A stretch of DNA of 64,000 bases from assembly GCF_001625215.2 (NCBI RefSeq), contig NC_030387.2, forward strand, positions 26,920,517 to 26,984,516, read 5' to 3'. The stretch comes from Daucus carota subsp. sativus (lineage: Eukaryota; Streptophyta; Magnoliopsida; Apiales; Apiaceae). Under the pieces are notes generated by a model. The model saw only the letters and a program-made list of their open reading frames with translations. It made no database searches and was not told where the DNA came from. Of the stretch, positions 22,785-36,059 are shown one piece after another (the stretch's first letter is position 1; every line of letters begins with the position of its first letter). The translations under genes and the position numbers were made by a program.

Positions 22785-24810
22785 TTACTCGACTACCGCT
22801 AGCAGATCAGCAGCTTTACAGAAACAGTGCTTTCCTGTAGATCCCAACTCCACCTGATCGTTATTCAAACTAAAATTAGTCGTGGCGAAAACAAGACAAG
22901 TGTTAAGTGTTTATTACAGCACAGAAACATAAAAAGGTTGTCACGAGGGCACCATTAATCGGGACGAACGTAAGATAAATAACCATGAGGTTCGGTGAAA
23001 TAAATATTATTTGACTGGTTGAAAAACAAAAGCATTCCTGCGCAACTGTGCTTTCCACTCACTTATATTATTAAAGTATGAAAAACATAACAGACATGTT
23101 TCAGTATTTAACATTAAAGATGCATAAAGTTTAGCCAGGGTGGTGAGGATGGTTCCCTAATCCCGGTGTACCCAGTGATCCGTTATAAAAGGTTCCAATT
23201 TATATAAGTGCTATAATACAACCTCAGCTAAATAAAGCAATATTCTTACCTCATAGGCATTTATATCAGAGAACAAAACCTGCACAAAAAAAAAAACATC
23301 ATCAAATTGTAACTGATATATGTGGGTGTCGTAACATAATTCAGGCCGCAACATGCAAGGATATTTGGTTTCAGCTGCAGGAGATTGATCAACTATGTGA
23401 ACCTACCTTTTTGCCAGCCTCCACTTCAGCTACCTCAGAACCAACAGAAAGAACCTAATATAGAAACATATTATAGAGTTATTACACTCTTCAAAAACTG
23501 AATTTTTTCATGCATAACAAACAATATGTTTATTCTGCTCACCTCTCCCATGAGATACCGTTCAAACTTGACAGCTGATTTCGGCAACAATACTCCACCA
23601 GCTGATTTCTGAACAAACAGAAGTTTTCTAGCACTTATGAATTCATAAGAGGGGTACCATAAATAGACCATGTATGCATATATGCGTGTCTAATAACTTC
23701 ATGACTTTCTAAATGATTGTGTGTGTGTGTGTGATTGGTGCAACCCTGCTTGAGAAAATGTGTCCTACAATTCTTAATGTGTATAGGATACAATCTCCAT
23801 ATTAATCATCGAGCACCCCACCCACCTAACTGGTTTTTAGGTTAGAGAATACATCTCACTTCTAAATATACTCAACAACATATCTGTTCTCTTAAGTTAC
23901 ATGCATATGCATTTCTACAACACTTACCCGCTTACAAAGAAAATACCATAAAAGATAAATCACAATCAAAATTCCAAGTCCCAAGTTGTTCCACAAGGAG
24001 ATTCAAAATTACTATCAATTTGCTTGTCAAAAGCTTTGGCCTTCTTCTTAAGCACACTACAGACTCGTAGGTCGCAGTGGTGTTGCAGGCTTGCAGCACT
24101 AAATACCCATAAATATAAGATATAACAATGTCATTTCTAGTGCTAACCATAAGTTTTTAATTAGGACCTTAAGCTTATATAACATCAGCTTTAACAACAT
24201 TATATCCACTAATTTCGGTTTTACCAACTTGCTGAGCATTGAGCAACAACCACAAGAATTCAAGCTCTATCTAATTTAGTTTTACGGTTTTATCAGCTTG
24301 CAAGTAACAAACGCCAAGAGTTAAAGCTCTATCTATTTAAATATTCAATTCAATTTCTAAATTACCAAAATTCAATAATTCGACATCGAAACTCACATCA
24401 AGAGTGAAAGAATACCTGAGGCAGGTCCTGCAGACGAATGAGGACTCTGTCAGCTTGAGGCACAACCTATTAACACACATAACCAATTACAAATCTTTAC
24501 ATATACACCAACAAACAATGCATACAATATAAGTAGAATATAAAGATGAAACCTTTGTGGGGTCAATTGTCTTGGCAATAGCATTAATTCTCAGAGAATT
24601 TCTTTGAAACCCTGTTGAAAAATTTCGAGAAAAGATCAAAAAACAAAACAAAAAGAGGGTAATTAAAAAAATGAAATGGGGTTTTAATTTAGGGTTTAAA
24701 ATGAAATAAGTAGAATAATTACCTGGGAATTTGGGGGTAGAAATGGAAGGAAAACTGGGGGTTTTGTTACAAGTAAAGGGTTTAGCTAGGGTAATGAAGG
24801 AAGAAGCCAT
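22785..24810 (-). CDS. CPN10: Chloroplast 10 kDa chaperonin (Cpn10)
   Basis: There are seven coding exons on the minus strand: 24723-24810, 24553-24611, 24416-24466, 23543-23608, 23407-23454, 23250-23279 and 22785-22853. They join without frame breaks into 136 residues, close to the 139 I recall for Arabidopsis At2g44650. Residues 1-40 are a Ser/Thr/Pro-rich transit peptide (MASSFITLAKPFTC). The GroES fold follows: VVPQADRVLIRLQDLPQ, the mobile-loop region KSAGGVLLPKSAVKFERYL, VLSVGSEVAEVEAGKK and VLFSDINAYE, ending KHCFCKAADLLAVVE. The protein is a stromal co-chaperonin that caps Cpn60. It is a single-domain chloroplast Cpn10, distinct from the double-domain Cpn20. Confidence 0.93.
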
Positions 24811-24984
24811 GAGTGATGTTGGATAAGGTAACAAGTTCTTGAAGAGTCTGGAGAGAGGGAGATAGAGCAAGCGTTGATAAGCTGATATGATAGAGGCAAA
24901 TAGGTCACAGAGACTGAAATATTTTGTTTTATTTTAAATTCTTTTTTCTTGATGTTCCCGATATTCCAACCTCCAGGCTCCAAC

Positions 24985-25407
24985 CCAGGGTAAATGAGCC
25001 AAACAAAGGGTAAATGAGCCGAACAGTCTGTAAAATATTCGAACTCGATCTCGAGCTATTCAAATAGTTTTCCGAGCCAATCTCGAGCTTCATATTACTC
25101 GGTTCAGGAGTCTAATCGAATTTGTATTAGTATAATTATTTCTCTATTATTTTCAGATTATTATATAAAATATTTATTTTTTATATATTTAATCGAATCG
25201 AACTCGAGCCGAACCGATCATGTTTCGAATTTTTGTTAATATATGGTGAAATCATTCGAGCTTTTGAGCCGAACTCGAACCTATCGAACTTTCACGAGCC
25301 GAGTTCCGAGCTTAAAATTGAAGGCTCGGTCGAACTCAAACTCGAGTCCCAAATTTTTTAATAGAACTCGAGCCGAACCCGATTCGGCTCGGCTCGTTGA
25401 CGCCCCA
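24985..25407. mobile_element. hAT-like element upstream of Cpn10
   Basis: The 8-bp repeat gctccaac flanks both ends (24977-24984 and 25408-25415). The left end (ccagggtaaatgagcc) pairs imperfectly with the reversed right end (tggggcgtcaacgagcc). The interior is rich in cgaactcgag/ctcgagcc words in both orientations. It is 423 bp and begins about 175 bp from the Cpn10 start codon, so it lies in or near that promoter. Confidence 0.8.
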
Positions 25408-25843
25408 GCTCCAACCTAATTACACTCCTTATTCTGGACTTCCATTTTCTTTACTATAATAATAAATTATTTTTAATCAATTATTATTTTCAATTTAAAA
25501 TTAAATATATTTATAATTAATTAGAAAATGATTTTAATTTAAAGATGTCTAAAATTTAATTAAAAAAATATTTACTTTCTCAACACATAATCAACAATAT
25601 ATCTATTTAATATTTAACGTGATTAAGTATTTACGATTTCATTTCGGTAACCAATTTGATAGTAAATTTTAGGGTGCTGATATATGCACACCCTAAATTT
25701 ATTTATGTATATCGCACATCATGTTTTATATCAAATTATTCTTATTTTTTATCGTTTCAACTAAATATCTTATCAATTCAAAGAGATAATTTAATACAAA
25801 ATAAACGGAAAGCGCCCACAAATAAATTTAAGATATGTATATA

Positions 25844-26109
25844 GGGTTTTGGTCCACGACAATCGATTGTCATGGGGTCTTATCCAACACACAGCTCCAT
25901 TATCATGAAATCTGTATTTCAAGAGTTGGGATTGAAACTGTTTTTTTAAGTATTCGCTATATTTTTCAGCGGATAGGGAAAGTTCCTATCCGCAGAAAAT
26001 TATAGCGGATACTTAAAAAACGAAGTTTTAATCTGGACTTTTGAAATAGAGATCCGACGGACCTGAAAGTGTGTGTTAAATAACCGGGTTGTCAGAGACC
26101 GGGACCCAG
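25844..26109. mobile_element. Palindromic foldback MITE
   Basis: Almost the whole 266 bp is one inverted repeat. The inner part (about 25939-26020) pairs nearly perfectly: aagtattcgctata and cagcggatagg face cctatccgc and tatagcggatactt. The outer parts pair more loosely (cttgaaata, tgtgtgtt). A 7-bp repeat, gtatata, flanks it (25837-25843 and 26110-26116). The class is uncertain. Confidence 0.75.
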
Positions 26110-26135
26110 GTATATATTAGCATCCTAATTTTAAT

Positions 26136-26723
26136 TAGGGGTGGCAATCGTTTCGTTTCGTTTCGTATACTTTCGTTTCGTGTATTTTCGTGTTTCGTGT
26201 ACTCGAAGGTGAAACCCGTATCCGTCCGTTATTAATTTCGTGTACCTAATTTGAAACCCGTATCCGATCCGAATCGTTTCGTGTATATTTCGTGTACTTT
26301 TCGTGTATATTTTATATAAAAATATTAATATATTTTTTAATCAAAAAATGGATTTAATATATATTATCCTTTATAAATTTATTAAATGTGAATGATATAT
26401 TTATACTTGTATACAATTCTCTATAAATTTGTTAATCTATCTACAATATATATCCACACATACATATAAATATATACTTTTTACTCAATTATATATTTAA
26501 TATATCATAACATATATATAATAAATATTATCTACAAATATTTCGTGTACTTTCGTGTATTTGGTGTACCCCAAATGAAAACCCATATCCGACACGAAAT
26601 CTATCGTGTAATTTCGTGTTCGTGTATTTTCGTGTTTCGTGTATCGAAAATCAAAATCCATATCCATTTTTTTCGTGTCGTTTCGTTTCGTGTTAGCGTG
26701 TCATGTGTCAAATTGTCGCCCTA
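26136..26723. mobile_element. hAT-like element rich in ttcgtgt repeats
   Basis: The 8-bp duplication attttaat lies at 26128-26135 and 26724-26731. The termini are taggggtggcaat and, reverse-complemented, tagggcgacaatt. Both ends carry dense arrays of tttcgtgta/cgtttcg words around an AT-rich centre. It is 588 bp, has no ORF, and resembles the element at 47423-47936. Confidence 0.88.
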
Positions 26724-27090
26724 ATTTTAATACATTAGCATGAGAGGAACAGGGGATGAGCACAAAAATTCCCCGGAATTGAGAGATGCTGCAGCTAATA
26801 TTCCTTGTTTCCCTCCATTCTGAAGAAAAAGAAATGATAAAACACCCATTCGCCCAAACGGCTACTTGGGTCCCACCCCCACACCTTTTTGTGTCTTTAC
26901 ACCACTTATCATTTGTCTCCTCCTTTCCTCTTCTTAATCCACCATTTCTTCAACACGCCCCTTTTCACAACTTAAGCCATTGTTTGCTTTCTTCCTCTCT
27001 TTTCTTTTAAATTTTTTCAAGAAAGTTGTTAACTTTGTGGTTTTGTAAGTTGCATTTAGGTACTTTTTAGCTTTATTTCTAGTGCTTGTG

Positions 27091-30000
27091 ATGAGGATTA
27101 TCAAGAAGCTTTGGTGCTGTGAATGGGTTGTGTTTTGTTGCTTATTTCTTGCTGCTCTTGTTGCCTCCAAGAATCATGGTAACTACTTTTATTTTATTTT
27201 TGCTCCCCTTTTGTGTTCTTGATTCAACATTTGTAGGTAGCCCTTTTGTGTTTTTGCAGATGTTGATGTGTGTAATCAGATAATGTGGCTTCGCTATCAT
27301 GTATAAACAATATGCTTAATGGTTCTTACCGGTTACCGCGTAAGTTAAAAAGAGATATATGCTTGATGGTAGCTCTCAAATTCGATAGAAGATAAGTATG
27401 TATAACAAGAGTTTTTAGGTTAATATCATATTTAGCAGGGAGACTTGATTGTTGAATTTGAGAGCTAATAATTGTTAAACACTGGGTGTTAGTTGATAGG
27501 CTTTACGGGAAATTTAGGTTGCAGTAACAGAAAATGGCTACCAGATGTAATAGAAGAAGTAGGTTAAGTGATAGAAAATGTCATCATTTACAATTTTAAG
27601 GACATTGGAAACCCTATACAAGGCCTCAATTATTAAAACTAGTAGTCCAGTGCTGCTGCCTGATAGGGAAGTCTCAAAATTTATCAACCAATGCTTGTAA
27701 AAATCTTGGAGACTGATATAAAAGCTTAGGAGAATGAATGAATGATAATGATATAGAGCTATGTCTCTTGTCTCTTTATCTACCGATATACCTTAAGTGC
27801 TGATAAATTGATTAAGGATCTTTTCATTCAACTTATAAAACTAAAGAATGATATAAAAGTTTAGGAAATAGCAATGAGAAGTTGCTGTGCAGTGAAACAA
27901 AATAAAACATCATGACTTGCACCTGTTAGGCTTAGAAGACATCTCACACACCTTTTATAGTTATAATCTTTTCACTAATATACTCTGCCTCTAAAAACAT
28001 CTGAGATGAAAATATGCAGTACCTCAAGAAGCTTTCGGTCACTTGAATACATTGAATAAGTCTAAGGCATCTGTTGCTCTTCTATCGGATACACCGTACA
28101 CTTAAATGGCTGCAGACATGTGCATTTAAGATGTAAAACTAGGTCCATTCCTTATATCAGCTTTACACTATTGCTACCAGCTATATCAGCAGATGTGCCC
28201 CTTTCCTATTTAGACTGTGCCAAATTGAATTCACAATATATAGGGACCTATACTATAGTCTATTAGTTTAAGAATTCAAGAAGCTATAGAAATGGAAAAC
28301 ACAGTAATACATCTGTAATTTAAATCTCCAAGGGTATAGTAGCTATATATCTATAAATCTTAAACAATTAATTGTGCCAGCTATCAATATGCATTTTCAT
28401 AAATAGAACTTTGATTATTACAGCTGTTTGATCTACATAAATTTGGGTTTGCTACCTCTGCAAAGATGAAACTTCAATGTCTTACAGAAGTTGGTTTTGA
28501 GTTTTTGTATTTATTTTTTCTGCCGTGTAATAACCACTTTTTTACAGTAATTTAGGCAAGCAGTTAATGGATTTTACTGGCATTGAAGATGTAATGCAGC
28601 CACTGACTTATCTAACATTAGTAAAAAGCTGGCCATGATGTTTCTGTTTCAGATGGAATGTTTTTCAACCACATGGTGAAAATATTTTTGTGGAAGTGTT
28701 TACTAGTTTTACTCTCTGTAGGGCATACCAAAGTGAATTTTTTGTTGAACTTATGCTCACTGAAGGATTTGATTTGAACTTGCTCTTTGATAGAAAATTA
28801 GTTAATATTAATAAAACATTCATAAAGTGAACTTGCAATATTACTAAAACATGTAATACTGTGAATTATGCAAACTAGTTGCATATGTAATGATACTTTG
28901 ACAGAGCTGGACTATACAAACTAGTTGATCAAATTTACATCGTTCTTGTATATTAATTACAATTGTCTGCATATGCTATCTGACTTTCAGTGCATTAGAC
29001 CTTTAAGCATTTTTCTTGGAATGAGTAGACTTGCCAGTTGCCACTAGGCTTTCAACAATTCATATGAGAAATTATTTTACGCCCTCGAGAGTTAAGTATC
29101 AAACTTATTTTGTTCTTTGGTTTTGTTTCAAAATTTGTACCAACTCAATTTTGATATTTTATGCTATGCTTTTGCACAAAATATATTCCAAAGCAGATTG
29201 TCTATCTCCAGTACTCTACCGTCTTGTGCATACATACTAAATTTGGCTGACCAGGAGTGAATGGGAAACTCAATAATGAATTTTGAAAAGGAAATTAGTA
29301 ACTTCGTCATGCTAATAGTGTTAGCAGTGACAACAGCGACTGTGTTGCTAATTTTGATTCGGAAGATCTTCTTTAACTACTAGTCCTCCAATCAAACATG
29401 AAATGTTATACTTGACACCTAGGCACTTCGTAGGCTGCAGTTACCGTTCAACATTTAAGCTCGAAACCTGTGAGTTGTAGCATCATCTAACCAGCAACCT
29501 ATGAAATAGGTAAAAATAGATCCCTTGGTTTATACACTAGTTGATACCCTTCATCTCTTGGCACTAAGAGGTTGAGGTTCACGCCTCCACTCTAGCCTCA
29601 GTGAGTATTTCCAGAGCTCTGTAATATGTTTTCTGCGTGCAGTGGATTCACAACGTGTCATGGTATTTGCCTATTTAATAATAATTTATTAGCATACATT
29701 TCAAAATAATTAAGGCTATATCATGTCAAAGATATGAAACTTTGTTATTTTCTCGAACTTCTAGATGGCGATGGTGATTAATCTGTTTTTTGTGCTGTAG
29801 GTAATCCTGCAAATGACCTTGTTGACATTATCAACAAGAATAGGACTGCTGTAAAGCTTTCTCAGCTAAGTAATAATCCTGGCCTTGGGTGCATGGCTCT
29901 GCAATATGTAGAGCAATGCAAAGGAAATTGCAGCTCTAACAATGCTTTAACTTGTCAGCCATCTGAAGATGACTTCACTGAAGTTTTTGCACCTAACTGT

Positions 30001-30390
30001 GGAGTCGAGCTTCCCACTTTTGGCAGTGTATCTGGACGTATTTTCGGGTGCCAACACAAATATCTTGATCCATCTGAAGCCTTCTTACATGTGATTGCTC
30101 AAAACAACAAATCTGTGTCCCTTCTCAGAAATAAAACGTTTACAGAAGTGGGAGTAGGCTTAGTCGGCGTCCACAAACATAAAGGACCTTACTTTTGGTG
30201 TGTTCTGCTCAGCAATAGTCAGAGAAACAGTACGTTTGTTCTTCAAGATCTTGGCGAAGGAATTAAGCAAAAGAAAGGATGCTATAGCGGAACTAGTACT
30301 CCATGCAGCGATGCACACGATGTTGGTGTGTTTCCTAACTTAGTTACAGCCGCCTTAATTTCTGTTTACTTTTTAGAAATATTTCTCTAA
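27091..30390 (+). CDS. GPI-anchored secreted protein of the At3g06035/At5g19230 type
   Basis: Two exons, 27091-27178 and 29801-30390, join in frame (GGT at the junction) to give 225 residues. Exon 1 encodes a signal peptide (CCEWVVFCCLFLAALVAS). The mature part begins with a helix (DLVDIINKNRTAVKLSQLSN) followed by Cys-containing segments (GCMALQYVEQC) and several N-glycosylation sequons. The C-terminus ends in a hydrophobic run (LVTAALISVYFLEIFL) with no following charges, as in a GPI-attachment signal. It resembles plant 'uncharacterized GPI-anchored proteins', whose function is not known. The 2.6 kb intron shows no gene. Confidence 0.75.
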
Positions 30391-33315
30391 GTTAGTTAAT
30401 TTTAAGTGTCTTATCACATTCATGTGAACTGCATATATGAGATTCTTCTCGGGGCTATGTGATTCTTCAGGTTGTTATATTTACTCTTTTGCTAATTTGA
30501 AATGGCAAATCGTCAAAATAATTTATATCTCTAGCAATGATTAGTTAACTTCTATATCCGGTTTTTTTTTGTTTTTTTTTTTGCTTGTTTATCTATCGCT
30601 CATCATCACTCCATCATTTGATGTTCATATAAGCTATTTTGATCTTCGTATGCACTGGTTTAAACCACACTGTACGATTTAGCTGGAAAAAACAGGCTGT
30701 ATTCTTTTCATTCAGTTGGTGCATCATTATTTTTCCACGTTTTTCATGCATCATCATACATTAGAGAAGCATTTATCAAATGTCTAGTACACAATTCTTG
30801 ACATGCATAAAATAGAAACACTTAAAAATTGAAATGTGATTCCCGTGATATGTAATTTTGTACTTCCGTAAATAACTGCAGAAAGGGCAGTTGCGCATGG
30901 TTAATGCATATATATTTTGTTCCTGTAAAGCAAAGAACCATTTAGACTAGCAGCACCAATCTTTAGTACAAGAATCACTTTTTCTAGACAAAGTCCATAA
31001 CCATTTTTCATATATAGTGAATAATGTAGCTAGCTTCTAGCATAGAACATCTTTAGCTTGACATATTTGCCAATATTCTTGTACCAAAGTTGTTAAGGAA
31101 TCCTCTCAGGTGTCAACATTTACTTTACTTGCATTGCATATCTATGGATGATCTTGTGGTGCAACAAGAGCATGCACAGTGTGTGAACCAAACATACCCA
31201 ATATGTCCAACTCTACTCGTTAGTTAGTTCTTAAGAGGGTTTAAGTAGGCACAACCAGGGTCCGGGATCAGGCCTCACTCATTAAGTAGCAATCACGTAT
31301 CGAAAGAGTCAGTGTCACTCGATGAGTAGCAATTAAGTATGATTCTTAACAGGCCATGGCTGACTCGTATGCAGCATCATTATATACTCAAAGATAATGT
31401 TTTATGAGATGATAGTAGCACAGCAGGCTAACAACAGGTGATCTAAGTAAAAAGTAGGGAATAATGTAAGAAACAAAAGAGATGTTTGTTGAACAGTGTA
31501 AAAAAAACAGAGAGTCTGGTGGACCAAGCATCCCCATGCTTTAGTTTAAGCTGACTAATAAGCTCTTCCCTTTTCTTACCAGATGAAGCGTATGGTCCAA
31601 GCAATAAGCTGGTATATTTACTAAAGCTAATGTACAAAAAAGCTTGTGCTGTCTTTTGTTTGGTCAGCTTATAACACATATGCGTAGATACATGTCTAAT
31701 TGTCTTATGCCTTTCTTTCCTAACACATAATAAGATCACACCAATGAATCTCCCATCATATCCACCAACATCTTTTAGCTTTCAGTTTGGTCACCCTTAC
31801 TACTACTCTCAATTCTTACTTATCATCATCTTACTGTAGTAGATGCCATTAATCTTGATACCGTCTCTTTCTATAACTAAAGATCTCTCGGAGACAACGT
31901 GTATAGCAATAAGTATTTAAATTTCTGTAACGACTAAATATATCGGAAAAAAAAGATGTGAATTTGTAAGCTAGATTTTGGAAGATGGCCTAACAGATAA
32001 AGAAACAGGATATAAGCAGTACACGTTACCAAAATGGGAGGTTAGGTGAATTGTACAAAAGGAATGTTGATATTTTATGTTGGCTGATTATGTTTTGGCA
32101 TGTACTTGTACAAGTGTTTATAATAAAATATAAATTTTTACTCAGATATTCTCTCAAACTGTCTGCTTGTGTATTTACAAGTTGAAAACTTGAATTATTA
32201 ACTCTCTAGTGAATGCATAATTCTGCTGATATTTTAACAAGTTCCAAAACCAAAATTGATTCATACAAATAGAAATGACTCAGAATTGGAAGACCCAAGT
32301 TCATAACTACTACTGTATAACATCAACTCCATAAAACCTGGCAACCTTTTAGTAAAACAGATTTGTTTTGGTAAACTAACTGCATAGACACCACACTGTT
32401 ATTGACTACAAATTAGGTGGATCATTATTAGTTTTTGTTTCAAATTGAAAGGGTATCCATTACCTCTGTTCCATATTATGTCTATGCAACTTATGGAAAC
32501 TGGTAGAAAGTATTTCTTTATCATGGAAAAATGACATTTTTTGCTTTGTTTGAGGATTAATGGAAAATGACATTCATAGCTCAACTAAGTTCATGAATAT
32601 GTCAACTATAATTTATATTTTGTGTTATTAAGCTGAAAAAATATAAAATTTCAAGATAATCGACTAAAATAATAATATTTTATCTTATTAAGCAGAGACA
32701 GCATGTTATCTTAATTTCTCATTTATTATGACATTCTGTACTCCATTCTCTTTTTATACGATACAGAAAAAATAGGAGGAGTTGTTTATGACGAACAACA
32801 AATAAATTTTCTCCCTAATACTAGTACTCCCTCCGTCTCTAAATACTTTTACTGTTTGTACTTTTCACGTTTGCCAACACACATTTTTGATCGTTAATAT
32901 CTTTCATTTCGTAGTAGCATTAAATATAAAAACTTCACCGTATTAAAGTACTCGTGAATACGAATCTAACAAGATCACTCATGACTATATTTAGTTTTGT
33001 AGATTAGATGTAAATAAGTAATTTATCTCATGTTATGAACAGTACCGACATCAGAAACAGGAAAAGAAAAAAGAAACGGAGGGAGTAATAAACAAATGAT
33101 AATTAAGGATTTATTATAATTTTACTAGAAATAATGATTGCAGACGTCATAACCAAAAACTAAAGTAATCAATTATGCATGTAAATAAATTTTGGCATTA
33201 ATTTCAAATAGAAAGTATATATGCACTACAAATCTTACTATTTCCACTCACTGTACTGCGATTTCGTAATCACCAATGACCAAATTACCCCTAACTCTTA
33301 ATGAAATTTACAAAA
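30391..33315. other. Intergenic DNA between convergent genes
   Basis: No supported gene. A Stowaway-like MITE lies at 32827-33085. The rest is AT-rich and unstructured to the eye. Confidence 0.55.
32827..33085. mobile_element. Stowaway-like MITE
   Basis: The ends ctccctccgtctc and, reversed, ctccctccgtttc are flanked by TA on both sides. The length is 259 bp. These are the classic termini of Tc1/mariner-related Stowaway elements. Confidence 0.88.
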
Positions 33316-34284
33316 TCATACCCTCGACAGCCACTGAAACAACTCACTAATCTCTTCTCCAAATCTATTATTCGCCTCTAAATCATCAACCACAACGGCG
33401 TTACTCCGGCGACTACTCCCACCAAAAAACCTGCCGGAGCTCCGAAACGATCGCGACGACACCGACGCAATTCTGTCGACGTAATCTCTGAGCCAGCTTC
33501 CTCTCTCTCCGGCGACCTCTGTCGCGACTTCATCTCCTGGCGCCACCGGAACTGTAACCTCAATTCCGGTAAAGTCCTTGTCAGAGACGTCTCTCCGGTG
33601 AGTCCGCGCGTCTCCAATCGGAACCTCAAACTCCTCATCAACAACATACTCAAACGAGCCGATCGTATACGACCGCACCGCATCGCCGGAGACTTCATCG
33701 TCGCTTCTCCGCCGACTGACGCTTCCGATCTCAACGCGAAAGCTGTTGCTCCGGTTTGTTCGGTCAGGAAGGATTTTATCGAGTGCGTCGCTCTGAGAAG
33801 GATGAACAGTGGACCTGCACAACGGACACGTCAGATTGGAGACGAGCCACGTGTCAATACACTCCGCATGAAATGCGTGGCAGCAGAGCGGAAGCAACCG
33901 CAGCTGATCGTTAGGCTCGAACTTCGATAAACAAACCGCGCAATCTCCGCCGGATATTTTGGCGGGAAGCGAGTTGAAAGTGAAGAGGGGGAGAGAGGAG
34001 GTTGCGTGTGTTTTCGGCGTGCGGAAGCTAGGGTTCGGGCGGTGGAAGATGGGAGGAGGAGTGGCGGTGGAGTGGAAGCGACGAGAGAGGAAGCGGAGGA
34101 GGAGGTAGAGAGAGGCGGAGATGATGATGGCGGAGGCGATGATAATAATAACGATGATAATCGACGTTGAAGTTGAGGATGATGAGAGTGGTGATGAGTA
34201 TGGCGGTGGATTGGTGGTTGAGAGGAGGTTTATTTGTTGATTTGGGTTGATGAACGGAAGAAGAGGTGGTGGTGGTGTTGACAT
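33316..34284 (-). CDS. ATL4: ATL-type RING-H2 E3 ubiquitin ligase (ATL4-like)
   Basis: This is an intronless gene of 322 codons. A Pro/Ser-rich N-terminus (MSTPPPPLLPFINPNQQ) precedes one membrane helix at about residues 41-63. A RING-H2 finger follows: Cys115, Cys118, Cys134, His136, His139, Cys142, Cys153 and Cys156, with the Trp (DTW) and Pro (CPLC) typical of ATL proteins. The C-terminal half is acidic and Ser/Arg-rich with no known domain. ATL proteins are membrane-anchored ubiquitin ligases. Adjacency to a chloroplast Cpn10 gene also occurs in Arabidopsis (At3g60210, At3g60220/ATL4, from memory), which favours the ATL4 label. The coding region is markedly GC-richer than its surroundings. 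A TATA box lies 55 bp upstream. Confidence 0.88.
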   Translation of the reverse strand: MSTPPPPLLPFINPNQQINLLSTTNPPPYSSPLSSSSTSTSIIIVIIIIASAIIISASLYLLLRFLSRRFHSTATPPPIFHRPNPSFRTPKTHATSSLPLFTFNSLPAKISGGDCAVCLSKFEPNDQLRLLPLCCHAFHAECIDTWLVSNLTCPLCRSTVHPSQSDALDKILPDRTNRSNSFRVEIGSVSRRRSDDEVSGDAVRSYTIGSFEYVVDEEFEVPIGDARTHRRDVSDKDFTGIEVTVPVAPGDEVATEVAGERGSWLRDYVDRIASVSSRSFRSSGRFFGGSSRRSNAVVVDDLEANNRFGEEISELFQWLSRV

Positions 34285-34338
34285 TTTGGGGTTTGGTTTG
34301 GGAAGAGGAGGGGAATGTGTTGGAGAAGATATTAGGAT

Positions 34339-34345
34339 TTATATA
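34339..34345 (-). promoter_or_regulatory. TATA box of the ATL gene
   Basis: TATATAA on the minus strand lies 55 bp before the ATG at 34284. A second TATATA-like run lies slightly further upstream. Confidence 0.6.
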
Positions 34346-35313
34346 GAATGTGTGCGCCCACTATATATGCGGAATTATGGGAGAGATGCGCAAGAGAGAG
34401 AGCACGAGAGAGATGGTGAGGAGAGAGATGTGTGTTGAGTGTATAATAATGGAAGTAAAATCCGAATAGAATAAAAAAAATATATATATATACGACTAAT
34501 ATTTTTCTGGATAGAAATGACAAACACTGTATGGTAATAGTAATAGGGGTAATTGTGTGCATATGTTGCATCATGGAGGATGCGAATTGAGGGGGGTGGA
34601 AGGTGGATGATGTCAGTCACGACAACCAGTAACAAATGGATATAGATGGATATTACAGGTCTAGACTATTTTAAATATATTACTTGTGCATACAAAGAAT
34701 GTGAAAAGACACTCGTAAAAATGGAAAATTTATCGTATTTTATGGACAGAGTGAAGGTGATAGTTGTATTTTTATTTTCTTAAAATTAACAAAAGATTTA
34801 TAGGAGTGGCAGTGTCTGTAACCCAATTTATTACGTCAATAATAATTAATAGGGTTAGCACAAAACAGAAAAGGTGAAAAAGAAAGGAAGGTGGAGAAGC
34901 AGCAGCTACAGTGCAGGTACTATTCACCCCCAGTGCTAGTGTCTGCTGTCTGAACAAAACTTCCCATATGTTTACCGTATCATGTGGAGGCTGCCGCTCC
35001 TTCTGCTCCATTTCAATGCTGCTTTCTTTTTTAACTTTTGTACAGAGGGACCGACAAACTTAAAAAAAGTGATTCTGTGCTTAAAGTAAAAAAGTGGATT
35101 AGATGTGAGAAGTAGATAAATTAATAAAATATTAGGAAAAGAAACAGAATTTTTGAAAGAAACTAGCATTCTCAGCTTTTTAAAATGTTTCTACTTATTT
35201 ACACAAACATGTCAAGAAAATCAGATGCTAGAAGCAGATTGTGTTTCTTACAAACAGCCCCACAATCTTCCACATAATATCACTTTTGTTCTTTCTTCTT
35301 ATTTTATTTCTTA

Positions 35314-35759
35314 GGGGTCGTTTCGTTCGCGCTTTTTGGGATCAGGTATGGGTTTTATTCATTCCAAACTCATACCTGGTGTTTGGTTGAAAAATTTCTT
35401 CCATCAAACCCATTCCTCAAACCCACAAGGTATGAGATTTTCATACCCAAGGGGGGAGGTGGGTTTGAAACATGGGTTTCAGGAATCAAACTTTTTTCCT
35501 TTTATTTTCATTACTATTTTTATTATTTCATGTAGATTATTAATACAAAATGAAATTAATGACTCAAAAATATATATAGATATTAATCTAATAATATTTT
35601 AAATCAATTACAATTAATAACTCATAAATATTATAATTCAACCATATTCATTCCACCACTCAATCAAATACCTGATATCAGAAATGATACCTCAAACCCA
35701 TACCAGCTTAACTCGATTCCTCATTCCAACCCCATACCCCCCTCCAACCAAACGACCCC
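35314..35759. mobile_element. Harbinger/Tourist-like MITE
   Basis: The termini ggggtcgtttcgtt and, reversed, ggggtcgtttggtt are flanked by TTA (35311-35313 and 35760-35762). It is 446 bp, with further internal complementarity (catacc/ggtatg words). Confidence 0.85.
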
Positions 35760-35998
35760 TTATAAGTATACACATTCCGATTAAGGATATTAGTATCATC
35801 TAAGTTATTATTCATTTATTATCATTTAAGTTATTATCATTCATTTATTTGTCAAAATTTAAGTTGTTAAACTAATCTTGGCTTGATTGGGAGGAGTGGG
35901 AAATGAATTACAATCTTGTTATTTTCATTAAATTTATGTTTGGTAGAATTTGAAAATTAGAATTTGTTTGTTTATATTGGAATCGAACCATTCCACAA

Positions 35999-36059
35999 GT
36001 ATGGGGTTATACGGGATGTGATTATAGTTGTGGGGTTAAATGGGATGTGATTATAGTTG
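35999..36059. repeat. Two-copy 30-bp tandem repeat
   Basis: A unit ending gggatgtgattatagttg occurs twice in a row (about 36001-36030 and 36031-36059). Confidence 0.85.

Noticed and set aside
31240-31350. Possible tRNA-like stretch with repeated agtagcaatcacgtat and agtagcaattaagtat words
   Set aside because: No cloverleaf arms or T-loop could be made; it is a short imperfect repeat only.
33598-33930. 110-residue plus-strand frame overlapping the ATL gene
   Set aside because: It is a shadow of the GC-rich antisense coding sequence; the minus-strand RING-H2 frame is the real gene.
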